This document shows, in pieces, positions 1-12,347 of a stretch of DNA of 64,000 bases. Position 1 is the stretch's first letter, and each line of letters opens with the position of its first letter. The notes below the pieces were generated by a model. The model made no database searches. It worked only from the letters and a program-made list of their open reading frames with translations, and had not been told where the DNA came from. Source of the stretch: Blakeslea trispora (Eukaryota; Mucoromycota; Mucoromycetes; Mucorales; Choanephoraceae). The stretch lies in assembly GCA_025331445.1 (NCBI GenBank), contig JAIWNE010000019.1, positions 310,001 to 374,000 of the forward strand, read 5' to 3'. The position numbers were made by a program, and so were the translations under genes.

Positions 1-849
1 ATGATTAGCTAAACAAATAAACCTCCCTGTACATATCAAACAACATACAGTTTTCATGTTTTCTATTTTTTCCAACTGCCATTCAAGTCCTTCTACAACT
101 GTTTGACCCAAATTCCAATAAGACCAAGCACATAAGCCAATAATCATTATACCAATGACATATCCAAATCGAAGTCGACCTAACAAGTAACAAACAAAGC
201 AAGCAACAATGATATATTTCATAGCCTGTAATTGAAGACCATAGACTATATCATCTGGCGACACAGGCTTTAAAGGCATTGGTCTTTTTATCTTTGCAGC
301 ATGGTTATCAATGTCTGGATCTGTTGGGTTGAATATTGTGCCGAGATTAGACATTGTTGATTCAAAAGTTTGATTAAAAGTAGAGGGCTGACTTCCCAAG
401 CGTCGGTGCTGGGGACGGCGGCTTGCTCTAAAGCTCGAGGATGTACTATGGCGGCGATGTAGATGACGGTTACTACCTAAGCTGTCGGATCTTCTCAGTT
501 GTCCCTTTTTCAATGAGTTGGCTACATTTTGCTGCTGAACATTCATAGGAGCTTCATTTTGATTGTTACTAAGGCTGTTTTGTTCATTGATCTTGTCGTC
601 ATTTGCTTCATTTTCGAAACTTTGAGACTTTGAGAAAACTCTGCCAGAAGCATCGATTTCGTTTCCTGGATGCTTTTTGTTTTCAATCTCTTGATGTTTT
701 TCTTCTGCATCTGATTGCACATTGTTTTTGGCTTCGATCTCTTCGATTTCTTTTTCGTTCTTTTCTCGTTGTACGTTTTCAAGTTCAGACGTGGTGCCCA
801 TTTCATGGGTTGTCTGGCCCACCGAGTTGTATTTGACAACACTCGCCAT
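1..849 (-). CDS. Probable tricalbin/extended-synaptotagmin-like membrane protein, N-terminal fragment
   Basis: Open from the ATG at 849 down to the window edge, so only the N-terminal part is seen. The first ~200 residues are a low-complexity Glu/Lys/Asn-rich cytosolic tail with an Arg/Ser/His-rich patch (SNRHLHRRHSTSSSFRASRR). Then comes one long hydrophobic stretch, or a tight hairpin (MKYIIVACFVCYLLG, then FGYVIGMIIIGLCAWSYW), and an amphipathic EGLEWQLEKIENMK. A GTATGT donor lies just after (about position 40), with a possible TTTAG acceptor near position 9, so the last residues read directly are probably intronic. A tail, membrane hairpin and Trp/Glu-rich linker resemble the region before the SMP lipid-transfer domain of fungal tricalbins, which tether ER to plasma membrane. 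The SMP and C2 domains that would prove this lie outside the window, so the name is an inference. Confidence 0.4.
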   Translation of the reverse strand, partial: MASVVKYNSVGQTTHEMGTTSELENVQREKNEKEIEEIEAKNNVQSDAEEKHQEIENKKHPGNEIDASGRVFSKSQSFENEANDDKINEQNSLSNNQNEAPMNVQQQNVANSLKKGQLRRSDSLGSNRHLHRRHSTSSSFRASRRPQHRRLGSQPSTFNQTFESTMSNLGTIFNPTDPDIDNHAAKIKRPMPLKPVSPDDIVYGLQLQAMKYIIVACFVCYLLGRLRFGYVIGIMIIGLCAWSYWNLGQTVVEGLEWQLEKIENMKTVCCLICTGRFICLANH

Positions 850-3800
850 ATTTTTTTTTAAAAAAATAAAAAGAATAGGATAAAGAAAGAAGATTGTTTG
901 TATGCATGAAATTGAAGATTTTCTATTAAATAGTCTATACCAAATATGGCAATCGACATTACATTTTACCTACGTCAATTATATAATGTATACTTGTACT
1001 GTACGAGGGTTTCATATGATTCCATCAATTCCCTTTGTGATTAAAATGACGAATTAGAACAATTTGACTGAAGGTTAAAAGAATGAGTGATGTATTTTTG
1101 AGATTAGGTCAGAGATTTGATATTCTGCAGGTATAATTTAGACTCGAGGATCATTCTCAGCCTATTGTTCATATGATCTTGTAAATTAAGTTGAAACTCA
1201 TTGAAAGAATCTTTTGGTAAACTGAAGCCTTTTGAACAAGAGATTTTGCCAAATTCCAGCTGATCATTAATCATGAATTCATGTACTACATGAGAACTCA
1301 AGACTGAATATCAAGTTATGATAAGAGAAGGAATAGATCCGTGCTCCCTTTAAAGATCGTGGTAGCCTTTCTTAGAGATAATGGTGTTTTTGGAACTAAA
1401 GCTGTCATATTAAACCACTCTGTGAATATGTCCCTTCTATCTACTCTTGTATGTAATCACTATTGGTTTAAGCAGATGTTTTGAAGGAATACATGAATTC
1501 GAAAATGGGAATATCTTTCTAATTCATGAGGCAAAACGTATTCTTTCTTTTCTTTATCTGATCTTACCTTTCAAATCCGATCATAACATCTTCATGTTCA
1601 GAACTGTCAGTTGTTTGCAGATTCTACTAAACAGCCCAAGTCGACATTTTAATATGCAAAAGTTTAAAGCGGCAATTTAAACCTCAGGGGAAGAAAAACA
1701 GCATGAAATCAATTTGCAAAGTGTTATTTCGAATAGAAAAAGTTGTTATATCGCCTTGTTGACTCGACATTTTATGGGATGTCTATAAAGAAAAAGCTAT
1801 GCAAATAGCAACATATGCAATTCAAGCTGTAAAACTTGAATTCGATAACTTATCATCATAAATGAAGTTACGGAATACAATTCCGAATTTTCTGACTTTG
1901 AACTCCATGCGACAACTTGTAATTTTTCATTGTTGTTTCAAAAAAATAAAATAAACACAAATTCGATTCATTCATAGTACTAGCACAGACAATTGTTTGT
2001 GATTATAGACACAAAGAGTTATGACAGGCACAAAATCAGTAGTTAGCTTTGCACTTTTTTTGTTCTGTATCTCTGTTTAATTTCAGGGTTCATTTCTTTT
2101 TTTTTATGTATTTAGCAATTTCCAAGTAATAAGCTATATAAATGCTTATTTTAGTACAGTAACTAAGTGTAAGTCTTTAACTGTGTTTTAAAAATCGATG
2201 GCTTACCTTAATTTCAAAGCTCGCTTGGTGACGCAGACGGTGAATAGTACATAGTGAGCAGCAAGAACTTAAAAAAACTTTTTCTCTTTTTCTTCTACAA
2301 ACATTTAAAGTTCTTTTAACATATGAAAGTAGGACATTTATGGATTCAGCAAAAGCAGCAAATCTTATAGGGGGTCTTGCAATGATATGCTTGGGAAAAG
2401 CTTAGGATTATTGCATCTGTAGCTTGCGACCAAAAATTGGGTTCTGCTCAAGGCACATGATGGTCTCTTACGCCCTTGACACATGATAATTCGGTGTTGC
2501 TCCCTTCTTTCCTCTTCTTCCTTCCTTCTTTCCAGATAGCTTTCTGTTGTGCCTTTCTTGCAAGTTGGGTATCGAAAATGCGAGCCAAATCACACTGGAT
2601 TTCCTTTCGAAGCCTTAGTTTTGCTCCTCACTGGCAATTGCTCATCCTTTTTCTGTATCTTAAACAAGTAAGGATAGCAAAGGCAAAATGTTGTAGAATA
2701 TCAAGATAAATGCAAGAAATCGCCAGTGAGGAGGGTAATCTCTTGCATGCCATTTCGATTGAGAGCAGGTGGTCCAAACTAATCCTCGAGTAAGGCTGCT
2801 CGCAAATAGCATGCGGGAGGATTCTGCTAGTATTCGTCAAAAGATTTAAAAGAAAATTTTTAATCTAAATGGTCTGGTCTATTCCACATATTGCTAATTC
2901 AAGCATGCAATAGGAACGGTTTTTCAAAGTATACTTATGGAGTTCAGTCCGTTATCCTGAATCATCTAATTCCTCAATATCAGAAATTCTAATATGGGCA
3001 CGACAGAAGCTTCCAAAGGACTCTTTAAATATGATTAGCTACAACATCGTTAACTCTAGAAATAAACTTTTTAAAAACATTAAATTTTTGTCTTTAACTA
3101 TTGCTTGTTTTGGTTTAATAGGGCTATGCGATGCCTCCATACAATAAAAATACACTCAACTTTCCCTTATGAAAACTATTGAGCCAATCTATACAGCTTT
3201 TTTTTTTTGTAAGCCATCATCAGTAAACAAATCAAGATCTGAGCGCGTATGAATAATACTAACACTAAAAAAGAAGTATGACAATTTATAGAAAGAGATG
3301 TTTCCCATTTAGGTTAACAGCTTATCGTAGTTTAATCGTATTTTGCACTTGTGACATAACAAAAGCCTCGATCTACCAACATTCACACTTGTCATATTTC
3401 CAAGAAAGTCAAGGATCTAGCCAGATGATTTCGCTTTCAAGAAACAAAGTAACACAACAGCCTGAAAATAACAAGATATCAACATCTATCAGAAAAGTAC
3501 TCTATCGTTATTCTTGTTCTACAAAAGCTAAATTGTTTCATTAACCATTGCATGTATGCGTGCGCATATACCATTCTCATTATTCAAAAACAAACCCTTT
3601 GGATATGATGTCAAAAGCAACTTGGACATAAAGTGCTTTTCTTCTAGTTAACAACAATGCTTTACTTTAGTTGTCACTTCATAATGTTATAGCTCTTATT
3701 AGACTAGATTCAATCTAGTATTGAAATACAAATCCTCAGTTATCATATGCGCACATATTTAAAAATTCTGTTGTATAATAAAGACAGCATGCATTTCATA

Positions 3801-4537
3801 AATAAAATAGAATATGAAGCAGGAAATAAAAAAAATACAAAGCTAGATCTCTTTTCTGTTATGTAATTTAGTGAAAATTGAACTGCATTAGATTTCTTTA
3901 TGAAACAATTTATAGTCTCTTGTTGTATGAACAAACCTAAAGACTCCTGTTTAAGGAGTGGTTTCTGCACAGACAGTTGAAAATCAAAAATTAAAAACTA
4001 GAGAATAATCTCTTCTTTGATTATATACCATGCCACTATAAGATTGACATCTCATAATTCAATAAAATGCGCAATAACTAACAAGGATTTTGAGTCGCAA
4101 AAACCGTATAGACATTCAATGAATCGATTCATGACCATATCAATTTGCTTTTGTTTTTCGTTACTAATGTATAGAATGTTTGCATAGCAAGGAACAAACA
4201 TTTGACTTTTTCTGTTGCCAAAAGGCTACAATATACTATTGATGTATTTGTATAACTCTTAACTTGTTAATGCCCATAGGCTTCAAAGCAGACATTGCAA
4301 TAACTTAAAAATACAGACATTCAATGCTTGTTGTCTTATTTAAGAAATAGTAGCTGGAGGCCAACTGATCTAATGGAATGGAGCAAGAAACAAATAAATC
4401 TAGAAAAAAAAATGTTATAAATCAAAATGTAGCTAGGGAATGCCATTCTAACTGAAGTATGTTGTGCTAACAAGTTAAATTAACACAACCCAAAAATTCA
4501 ATTTGCGTACCTTTTCTTTTTCCCGAAGGAACGGATC
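850..4537. other. Gene-free stretch of 3.7 kb
   Basis: AT-rich DNA between two divergent genes. It contains only short open frames without recognisable motifs, runs of T, and one 12-bp inverted repeat listed separately. No tRNA-like fold or transposase motif was seen. The ends must hold the promoters of both flanking genes. Confidence 0.6.
2624..2733. repeat. Inverted repeat, 12-bp arms
   Basis: The arm ctcctcactggc at 2624-2635 is repeated in inverted orientation (gccagtgaggag) at 2722-2733. Weaker complementarity continues outside the arms on the loop side. It could be a hairpin or the remnant of a foldback element; no target duplication was recognised. Confidence 0.45.
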
Positions 4538-7360
4538 ATGACCTCAATCAAATATAGTATATACCTGCTGGCAATGGCCACCTTTGCTAATGCTATACTA
4601 AACGCAGAACGCCATATCTACGGCACACTTGATGCATCAGAATATGACAGGCCAAGCTCAGAAATAGACGCAAACATTATGCGAATGGTACAAAAGATGA
4701 CCCTTCCTGAAAAAATTGGCCAAATGACACAGATGGATCAGGAAGTTGTCATGCACAAGAACGGCACACTCAACCGTGCTGCTGTCAGAAATTATGCTGA
4801 GAATTATTTTGTTGGATCCTATCTGAATCAAATCTCAAAGTAAGCTGCCTGAAAAGAAAAAAGCTAGAGAGAAAGAAAAAAACAACAGCTCATTATGTGC
4901 TCAATATTTGATAGTAACGGATACAACTATAATCCCGTAGAGTATTCAAGAATAATAGGAGAGATCCAACAGATTACTTTGTCTGTTAATACAACTTACA
5001 AAATACCAATAATATATGGGTAGGATACATTTATTGGTATTATGCAGCAATTCTCACTTGTATTCATATTTAATTCAGACTCGATCATATACATGGAGCA
5101 CACTATGTAGCAAACAGTATGTATCATATCATTTTAGAAGTAAAAAAAAAATCTGTCTTTCTTACTAGTTGCACTTAGCTACTATATTTCCTCACGGCAT
5201 AAATATGGCTGCAAGTTTCAACCCAGAGCTTGCTTACAAGGCAGCTTCTATCACTGCAAAAGATACCCGAGCTGCTGGTGTACAATGGTAATCATTTAAT
5301 TCATTTTCATCTCTATTGGCAGTCAAGAAAAACGCTGTATAACGCTTTTACTTTTTGTTCAGGACATTTGCTCCTGTGCTTGATATCCCTGTAAACAAGC
5401 AATGGCCCCGCGTATACGAAAACTTTGGAGAGGATCCACATTTATCTTCAGTCATGGGCGTTGCTGCTATTCGAGGATATCAAGGCAAATATAAATCAGA
5501 CAGGACAAAAGTAGCAGCATGTATGAAGCATTTTATCGCCTATGGTGCCCCTTGGAGGTAAGAGAAGAGAAAAGCGATACTAGTAAGATGATATAGTATT
5601 CTCTAACGAACAGTATAAAGTGGATTAGATAGAGATTCTACTGTTGTGTCTGAAAAAACTATTTACGATATTTTTGCTCCTGGATTCCAAGCAGCAATTG
5701 ATGCAGGTGTTGCTACTGCTATGGAAAGTTACATTGACATAAATGGAGAACCTGTAGTATCTTCAAACAAGTACCTTCGTAAACTTTTGCGGGACGAGAT
5801 GAAATTTCAGGGAATGCTTGTTACAGATTATGAAGAAATCGAAAACCTGCATACAAAACACATGGTAGCTGCTACACATAAAGATGCTGTACGCATGGCT
5901 ATTGGAGATACAAGCATTGATATGTCAATGGTGCCTAAGAATGTTATATTTTTTGAATCAATGATGAAGCTGGTCAATGAGGGAGCTATCCCCATGGAGC
6001 GTGTAGATGAATCAGTTGCACGTCTACTTCAGCTAAAGAAGGATTTGGGCCTTTTAGAGCCAGAAGGCTGGCGAGCAGACAAAAAGCTTCAGTTGCGCAT
6101 GCAAGAAGAAAGTGACATACAGGTTTCTTTAGAATCAGCCCGTGAATCAATAACATTGTTAAAGAATGAAAATGCTACTTTACCCTTGGATACAAAGAAG
6201 ATCAAAAAGATTCTAGTATTGGGTCCTACAAGTGACAATTTAAGTCATCTATCAGGAGGCTGGACCATTCAATGGCAAGGGTAATAATATCATAACTGAG
6301 TTCATGATAAACGTGTTGCTAACAAAGCAGTGATCAGAGCTACAGAAGATCTTTGGCATGGCAACATCAATGATGATCAGTTCTATAGCAACGGTATAAC
6401 AATTTTAGAAGGCATAAATAGAACAGCATCAGACGATGTCACAATCTATCATACAGCAGGTTTTGATATTCATGGAAATGACATAAACATGGATGGAGTC
6501 TATGAACGTATTGATGACTATGATGCGTTTGTAGTTTGTATTGGCGAACATGTTTATTCTGAATGTAAATTTGTCTTGAGGGCATATTTGTGTATATGAT
6601 ACTAAACAAGTATTTCTATCTTTGTCTAGTACCCGGAAATATCCATGACTTGACACTAAGTCAAGGCCAAATTGACAACTTTAATAGACTTGCAAGTAGA
6701 GCAGGAACTAAGCCTCTGATTACTGTTCTTGTAGAAGGCAGACCTCGTGTTCTTAACAGTGTTGAAGCTCAATCCGATGCCATCGTACAAGCTTACCTTC
6801 CTGGTCCTTGGGGTGGACAAGCCATTGCCGAAGTACTTTTTGGGAAATTCAATCCTTCCGGCAAGCTCCCTTATACCTACCCAAGATATGCGGGCGACAT
6901 GAATATGAATTACTGGCGCCCTACTAGTGACTTATTCAATCCTCTTTATGAGTTTGGTCATGGACTTAGCTATTCCACATTCGAATACAGCAATATCACC
7001 AGCGGTGGTATTCTAAACAATGTAGAAGATGTGAAGCAAAAGCTAGTAATTGGACACGAGCCCAAAGAAATATCCATCAACATAACAAACACAAGTCCCA
7101 TTGACGGAAAGGAAACAGTCTTGATGTACGTCCAGCAGCCTTTCCGCAGAGTGACACCTCCCTTCAAGTTGCTCAAGGGCTTTCAGAAGATCAATATCCC
7201 TGCAGGAGAAACAGTCAAAGTACAATTTGATATCAGTGCAGACATGTTTCGCTACACAGGACTAGATAACGTCCCTCAAGGTACTATTGACCAAGGCCCT
7301 GTTAAAGTATTGATAGCGGATCAAGTGTTTGATTTCGACCTAGTCGATATTGCTGCTTAA
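4538..7360 (+). CDS. Secreted glycoside hydrolase family 3 beta-glucosidase
   Basis: Eight exons: 4538-4839, 4915-5019, 5079-5116, 5179-5287, 5363-5557, 5621-6280, 6338-6564 and 6630-7360, giving 788 aa, a normal GH3 size. The N-terminus is a signal peptide (hydrophobic to about residue 20), so the enzyme acts outside the cell or in the secretory pathway, releasing glucose from beta-linked glucans or oligosaccharides. The GH3 (beta/alpha)8 domain carries FPHGINMAASFNPEL, KHFIAYG and the nucleophile context GMLVTDYEEIENL (Asp near residue 319). The second domain has the ExoI/BglX-type GEHVYSE segment, where the acid/base Glu is expected. A fibronectin-III-like C-terminal domain follows (VLMYVQQPFRRVTPP, KLLKGF). 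Exon 3 is only 38 nt. The stop lies 15 bp from the stop of the convergent PARN gene. Family assignment is firm; exact substrate is not known. Confidence 0.93.
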
Positions 7361-7375
7361 TAAAGTACAATAAAC

Positions 7376-9300
7376 TTAATTTTTATTTTGATTATTATAT
7401 TGATTAACTACAGGCTTAATTGTCAGTCCTTCATGACTTATGTTCAAGTCATTTATGTCCTTGCGTAGATTCTCGAAAACGATATACAAAGATTGATCGT
7501 CGTTAGGTTCAATGATATATTTGCCATTTTCTAAAAACAATGTGTCAGCAAGCTCTTTTGTAAACTCAAAATCGGGTTCATAAGAGATATGAAGTGCTTG
7601 AACTTGTTCTGAAACAGGTGCTTGATTAATAAAATCAAAATAATCAAAAGCAGTTCTGACAAGTGCAGCTTTGTTCATAATGCTGGAGTACACATTGCTC
7701 ATCTTTTTCTGCTTGTCTTCGATATCTAGCTGGATAGAGCCATAGTTGTATATCTCTTCCTCATCGTTATTCCAAGCTGAATCACCTTGTTCATCTTCGT
7801 CTTCGCTAATTTCCCAGCCATCCGCATCAACTTTCTTTTGTAAGCGCTTTTCTCTCTCTTGCTCTTTTTCTCTTTCAAGTGCCTCTCTTTCACTCCTAAT
7901 AGCAATATACTTTTCTGGATTTCTTTGCTCATCAAGATAACCCACCATCTTTAGGAAAACAGCACCTGTCATAAAAGCATCATAACCAGCTTCATGTGCC
8001 ATTTCAGTTAGGTACCGAGGAAACTCAGCATGCATATCAATATGTGGATTCTTGAATGTTTCCTTTTTCGTTTCGAAACGCAATGTCTCCAGAGAAGTAC
8101 CTGACCCAAAAATGGTCTGTTTCTGTTAGTCAATCTAATCATTCCATCCTCTATTACACATTCAAACTCACTGCAAGTTCTGGTTCTGACATGGACATAT
8201 GCTTTGTATCAATCATTCTAGATGTGCCATACAAGGTGAGTATGACATGTAATGAGGTTAGAGCCCAAATAGCCTTACTTTGGAAATACACGATGAGCTA
8301 GCAGCTTGAATTCGGACAAAGTGTCTGGCAAAGGTTCAACAAACTGACCAATGACATGGCATATATCAAGCAACATGTTGTGGCCAACTACAAGCTTGCC
8401 AGATTCGGAAATCATGTCAATAACCTTTCTGAAACCTACAGCAACTTCGCAGTCCTTTTGAAATTTCTCTTGCTTTTCTCTATTACGGCTGTCATGTTGC
8501 TCCTTTGAGAGCTTCACGACTCGGATAAATCCTTGCATACCTATAGCTGTAACACCTTGAAACCTGGATAAACCAAGGTCAGCATCCATAAGAGTGTATA
8601 CACATAGAATTTTCTTACAAAACTTACTTTCTCGCTTCCTGATATACAAGTCTTCGTTGATATGCATTTTTTGTTACTATATTTACACCTTCAGATTCCT
8701 CCTTTGTCTTGGAAAGAAAGTCCTGAATTGATTTCCTTGCATCGTTTACAAAATCCATCTCCTTTGGATCAATAGGAATATCAGGCATATCATCCTTCAA
8801 CTTCTTTGTGGCCGCTAATACATATTCTTCTTCCTCTACACGTGTCATATATGGGATGCCTTGATATACCCATTTATTGAAGTCAAACGACTGCTTTGTG
8901 AGAAAGTCAAATGCCTGTGCTTGTGTCATGAAAATTCGATTTGTTTGAATATGACCAGTGATACTAGTGGGAAATACATAAAAATTGAAAGGCTTTGCAA
9001 TATATCGTCCCGAAGGCTCGTCCCATTTAAAGGTACAAAGGCCGAACTGAATAATAATGAAACGTTCTGTTGCCTCTTTGTATTCTTGGTAACGATCTTT
9101 CATGTTGTAAAGGCGTACAGAAGTTGGTGGACGATGAAGACCTACATTGCCTCGTTGAGTGACCCTGTTTGTTTTGCTTTTTTTTACTAAAAAAATATTC
9201 TACCTGACAACTCTGTGTCAATGGCCATAAAGTCGCATTCTTTAATAGCCTTTTGAACTGCAGATAGCTTTTGTGGAAACTGTTGCCGTGTAATTTCCAT
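7376..9300 (-). CDS. PARN: Poly(A)-specific ribonuclease PARN (CAF1-family DEDD deadenylase)
   Basis: Five exons on the minus strand: 9300-9204, 9141-8628, 8563-8279, 8217-8172 and 8116-7376, giving 560 aa. PARN removes 3' poly(A) tails from mRNAs and trims small non-coding RNAs. The four acidic DEDD residues are visible: Asp28 and Glu30 in FMAIDTELSG, an Asp in VVGHNMLLDICH, and the last Asp in HEAGYDAFMTG, preceded by the family His. The insertion between motifs I and II matches the position of the R3H region of animal PARN, though I see no clear RxxxH signature. The C-terminus is acidic and lacks an obvious RRM. Exon 4 is only 46 nt; its acceptor was fixed because FPK-MIDTKHMS aligns with the family and other choices break frame. 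The 3' UTR must overlap that of the convergent GH3 gene. Confidence 0.92.
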
Positions 9301-10911
9301 TCTTTTTTTCTTTGGTAAAAGTCTATAACGCGAATTGAAAGAAAAGAAAAAACACGAAAAAAGAAGATATTAAGTTAATGTGATTTGGTGTAACATCTGC
9401 TAAAAACAAACTAAGCTATCCGCAAGCTACAAACTCAACAGGAAAGAAGCAAGCTGCCGCTAGGTTTCAAAAATGACACAAAAACTATAGTGAATCCTAA
9501 AGACAAGAATATACCTAAAAGATAGAAGAAAACTTAATCCCAAGTAGCTCACACAGCTCTCTTTTGTTTGTAATCATATCGAAGAGTTCGAAATGAGTAT
9601 TCTCAGTCTTTGGAACAATCTATATATTCACTAGGCCAAACATTGAAGTGCACTCTTGAAACATAAGCCAGTTTCTTGAGGCATATGTTCCAATATGACG
9701 AACTAACGAAAAGTTAGGTAGACAAGTAAGCCAAATGATTTATCCTAATTGTTTCTTTCTTGTTTTATAAAGAACCTTATCAAGCATTAAGAGTTTTTTT
9801 TTTCTAATGACACTATAATAACAGAAGAATAAGAGCTTCCTAATGGTGTTGTCTAGACCATTGAATTCTTATTTTTCGAACAGCAATTATGAATAATAAG
9901 AATATACTTGGGTAAAACATTTGGCATACATCTCTATGTGAATTCACAGAAAATTGTAAATGTTGATCAAGCAGGATATCCTTCACAATCAACAAAGAGA
10001 AAAGCTTGGTCAAGAGAAAGCCCAATTACAGTCAAAGTCTACGTTCAGAAAGACGCTTACGTTTATAGTATTGCATGGATTACTTCCAACACTTTAAGAA
10101 AATTAATTGTCTTTTTCTTTGGAAAGAAAAGAGTTGTTTCCGATGCTCATTATGCTTATCTTCTTCGATCCAGACAAATCACACATCAGATTTCCCCCTC
10201 TCATTTCTCCTAACCTAATGGTACTACTTTTATGAAAATTGGAACATTTTATCAAGAGAAAATTGAAATCAGGGCGAGACGATAACTTGAATATATCTCA
10301 ACTCCTATTCTGTCATTTCGGCAATGTGCCACCTCCAATGTGACGCTCCTTTGGGTGGTTCAACGATAATGCCACAAATAACTTTGTTTTGTCTAACCAC
10401 TTATTTGAATGTACTAAACTTTTTATCTTCCTTTTAAATTGCTTCTTTTTTATCCTGGCGCTATCTCCTTTGGCGTTCATCAACATCTGTGTCTATTTGT
10501 CTTTCTTCTAAACTCTTTTTTTTCTAAGCCGTCTCGATTTAAAGAAATCGAAAGAAATGCATGAACAGGTTGTTACCTATTTAGAGCCGCAACAAGTTCT
10601 TTCTAATTTAGTATAAACAAAGACAAGTCAAAATTTGATTTTATGTAGAGCTAAAATCCATTGGATTAGAAAGAGATGTGATTGTCAACAAATCAATGTG
10701 TTTGGGAGGATATAAATCAGATTTGCTAATTAGAGCAAAGTGCTTCGTATGCTCAAAAAGAAAATCGTATCTTTTGATAGACTCTATGTATTCAGAGCCA
10801 TTAGTTTGCGAAGCTTGATTTTCTTTTCTCTAAAGTATAGAAAAGGTTTTTGATTTCTTTGTGCAATTAGCTTTCTTTCTTGGAAAAGGCTTATTCTTAA
10901 TTTTATTTGTA
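9301..10911. other. Intergenic stretch of 1.6 kb
   Basis: AT-rich sequence upstream of PARN and downstream of the carrier gene. A 101-codon open frame at 9908-10213 (+) has no recognisable motif, no convincing promoter and no splice support, so I do not call it a gene. Confidence 0.5.
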
Positions 10912-12347
10912 TCAAGCAGTGTTGTCTTGACGAAATTGTTTTATCAATAACAGAGTCTGTTCATATACAAGGAAGTTGAGCGAATGTATTGGGAATGCGC
11001 GAATTAAGGTCACTGTAATGCCTCTGTAGAAACCAGCTAGTCTATCTCTAGAATAAATATCTTGTATACACTCTATTGCACTTTTGTATTTTGGTTCTTT
11101 AGCTAGTATTTCTTTCTGAATCAAAGTCTTTACAAGATCCAAAGGGAACACAACAATCCAACACATGATGCCACATATACCACCTGCCAGAAACTGAGTT
11201 AATGGCCCTGCAGAAGATGCATTTTGACTACCATTTAAAACAAATTTTGTTGTTTCGTAACCGCCGAAATAAACGCCTGTTCCTATGGTATCTCTAACTT
11301 ATGTTTGATATGAGTATAGCCAATATTATAAAAGAGATAACTAGGAGAGAAACTTACCGAGATGAAGTGTAAAACCACTATAAAGTCCAAAAAGCCCTCT
11401 TTTTTTTATGATCTCTCGAACAGAATGCCAGCTTGAGGTAGAAGTAAAGAGTTTTTCATCTGGAGGAGCTAATGGAGGCTTTGACTTTATGATTACTGGG
11501 GGACAAGCAGTAGGTTTGATAGGCAAACCTGCGCCCACGGTAGTTTTGTTAACAATAGTAGGCTTTGGTACTTCATTAGGTGGACGTATATGCATAACTG
11601 TAGCGCCAGTTGAAATACTGCTTGTTTGAAGCAATAAAAACTCTAACTGTTTTTGTACTTTGACCAATTCAAATGGACAGCTAAGTATGGCAATAAGTGC
11701 CCCACTAACACCACCTGCCAATGTAGATACAGACATTGTAGAAAGCATTGTGTCTCGATCAAACAAGACTGGGTGGTGATGCTTACAATATGATTTTGTG
11801 TTTTCATACACTGAGAATGAGATAGATTTGATAATGCTGACTGTCACCAATGGTGGGACAACGCCTATTGTTTAAAGTCCATAAATCCGCCTGTTATCTT
11901 TACGCTGCTCCTTGAAACGACAAACCTCTAAAAAATCCTCTTATCCCCTCATCTCTGTATGTTTGCTTTATACAAGCGCCAATCGAATCATAATGCTGAG
12001 TTTGTAGTCGTGTTTTTATTGAATCGAACTAGAGGTCAAAGGCATGTTGAGAATAAACTCTTTAGATTATTTAATATATTATTCGTTCTTCTCTCTCCTT
12101 CTCTCTCTCTCTTTTTCTGTTCATTATTATATCAAAATGAATGAAGGCTTACTGGATATCCAGAAACTACACCAACAACAGCTGCTGCAGATGCTGCAAT
12201 TATAGTTCTATTTGCTATTAAAAAAAAAACTTTAGTGAGAGGATAGAGCTATGACGTGAAGCGCATGTTTTACATACACCACAAGGCCTCTTGGTATATT
12301 GACTTGAATGGTAAAGGGTGAGCTTTTCGCGTATCATTTTCAGACAT
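10912..12347 (-). CDS. Mitochondrial carrier protein (SLC25 family), probably carnitine/ornithine-type
   Basis: Five exons: 12347-12278, 12214-12153, 12028-11926, 11864-11358 and 11291-10912, giving 373 aa. All three repeats of the family are present, each with its Px[DE]xx[KR] signature: YPFDSIKTRL, CPFELVKVQK and FPLDLVKTLI. Partner motifs such as DEGIRGFFRG and RDRLAGFYRG are also present, so this is an inner-membrane transporter with six helices. The matrix loop of repeat 2 is enlarged by a Pro/Thr-rich insert of roughly 60 residues (about 11430-11640), which is unusual, since carriers are typically about 300 aa. The first exon begins MSENDTRKAHPLPFKS. Substrate cannot be read with confidence; the sequence looks nearest to the acylcarnitine/ornithine branch, which is an inference from memory of the family. 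Confidence 0.88.

Noticed and set aside
8221..8240. An apparent plus-strand donor (AAGGTGAGT) within the PARN gene
   Set aside because: The PARN minus-strand model explains the region fully; the plus-strand frame around it has no coding features.
9908..10213. 101-codon plus-strand frame
   Set aside because: No homologous pattern, no promoter or splice support, and composition like the surrounding spacer.
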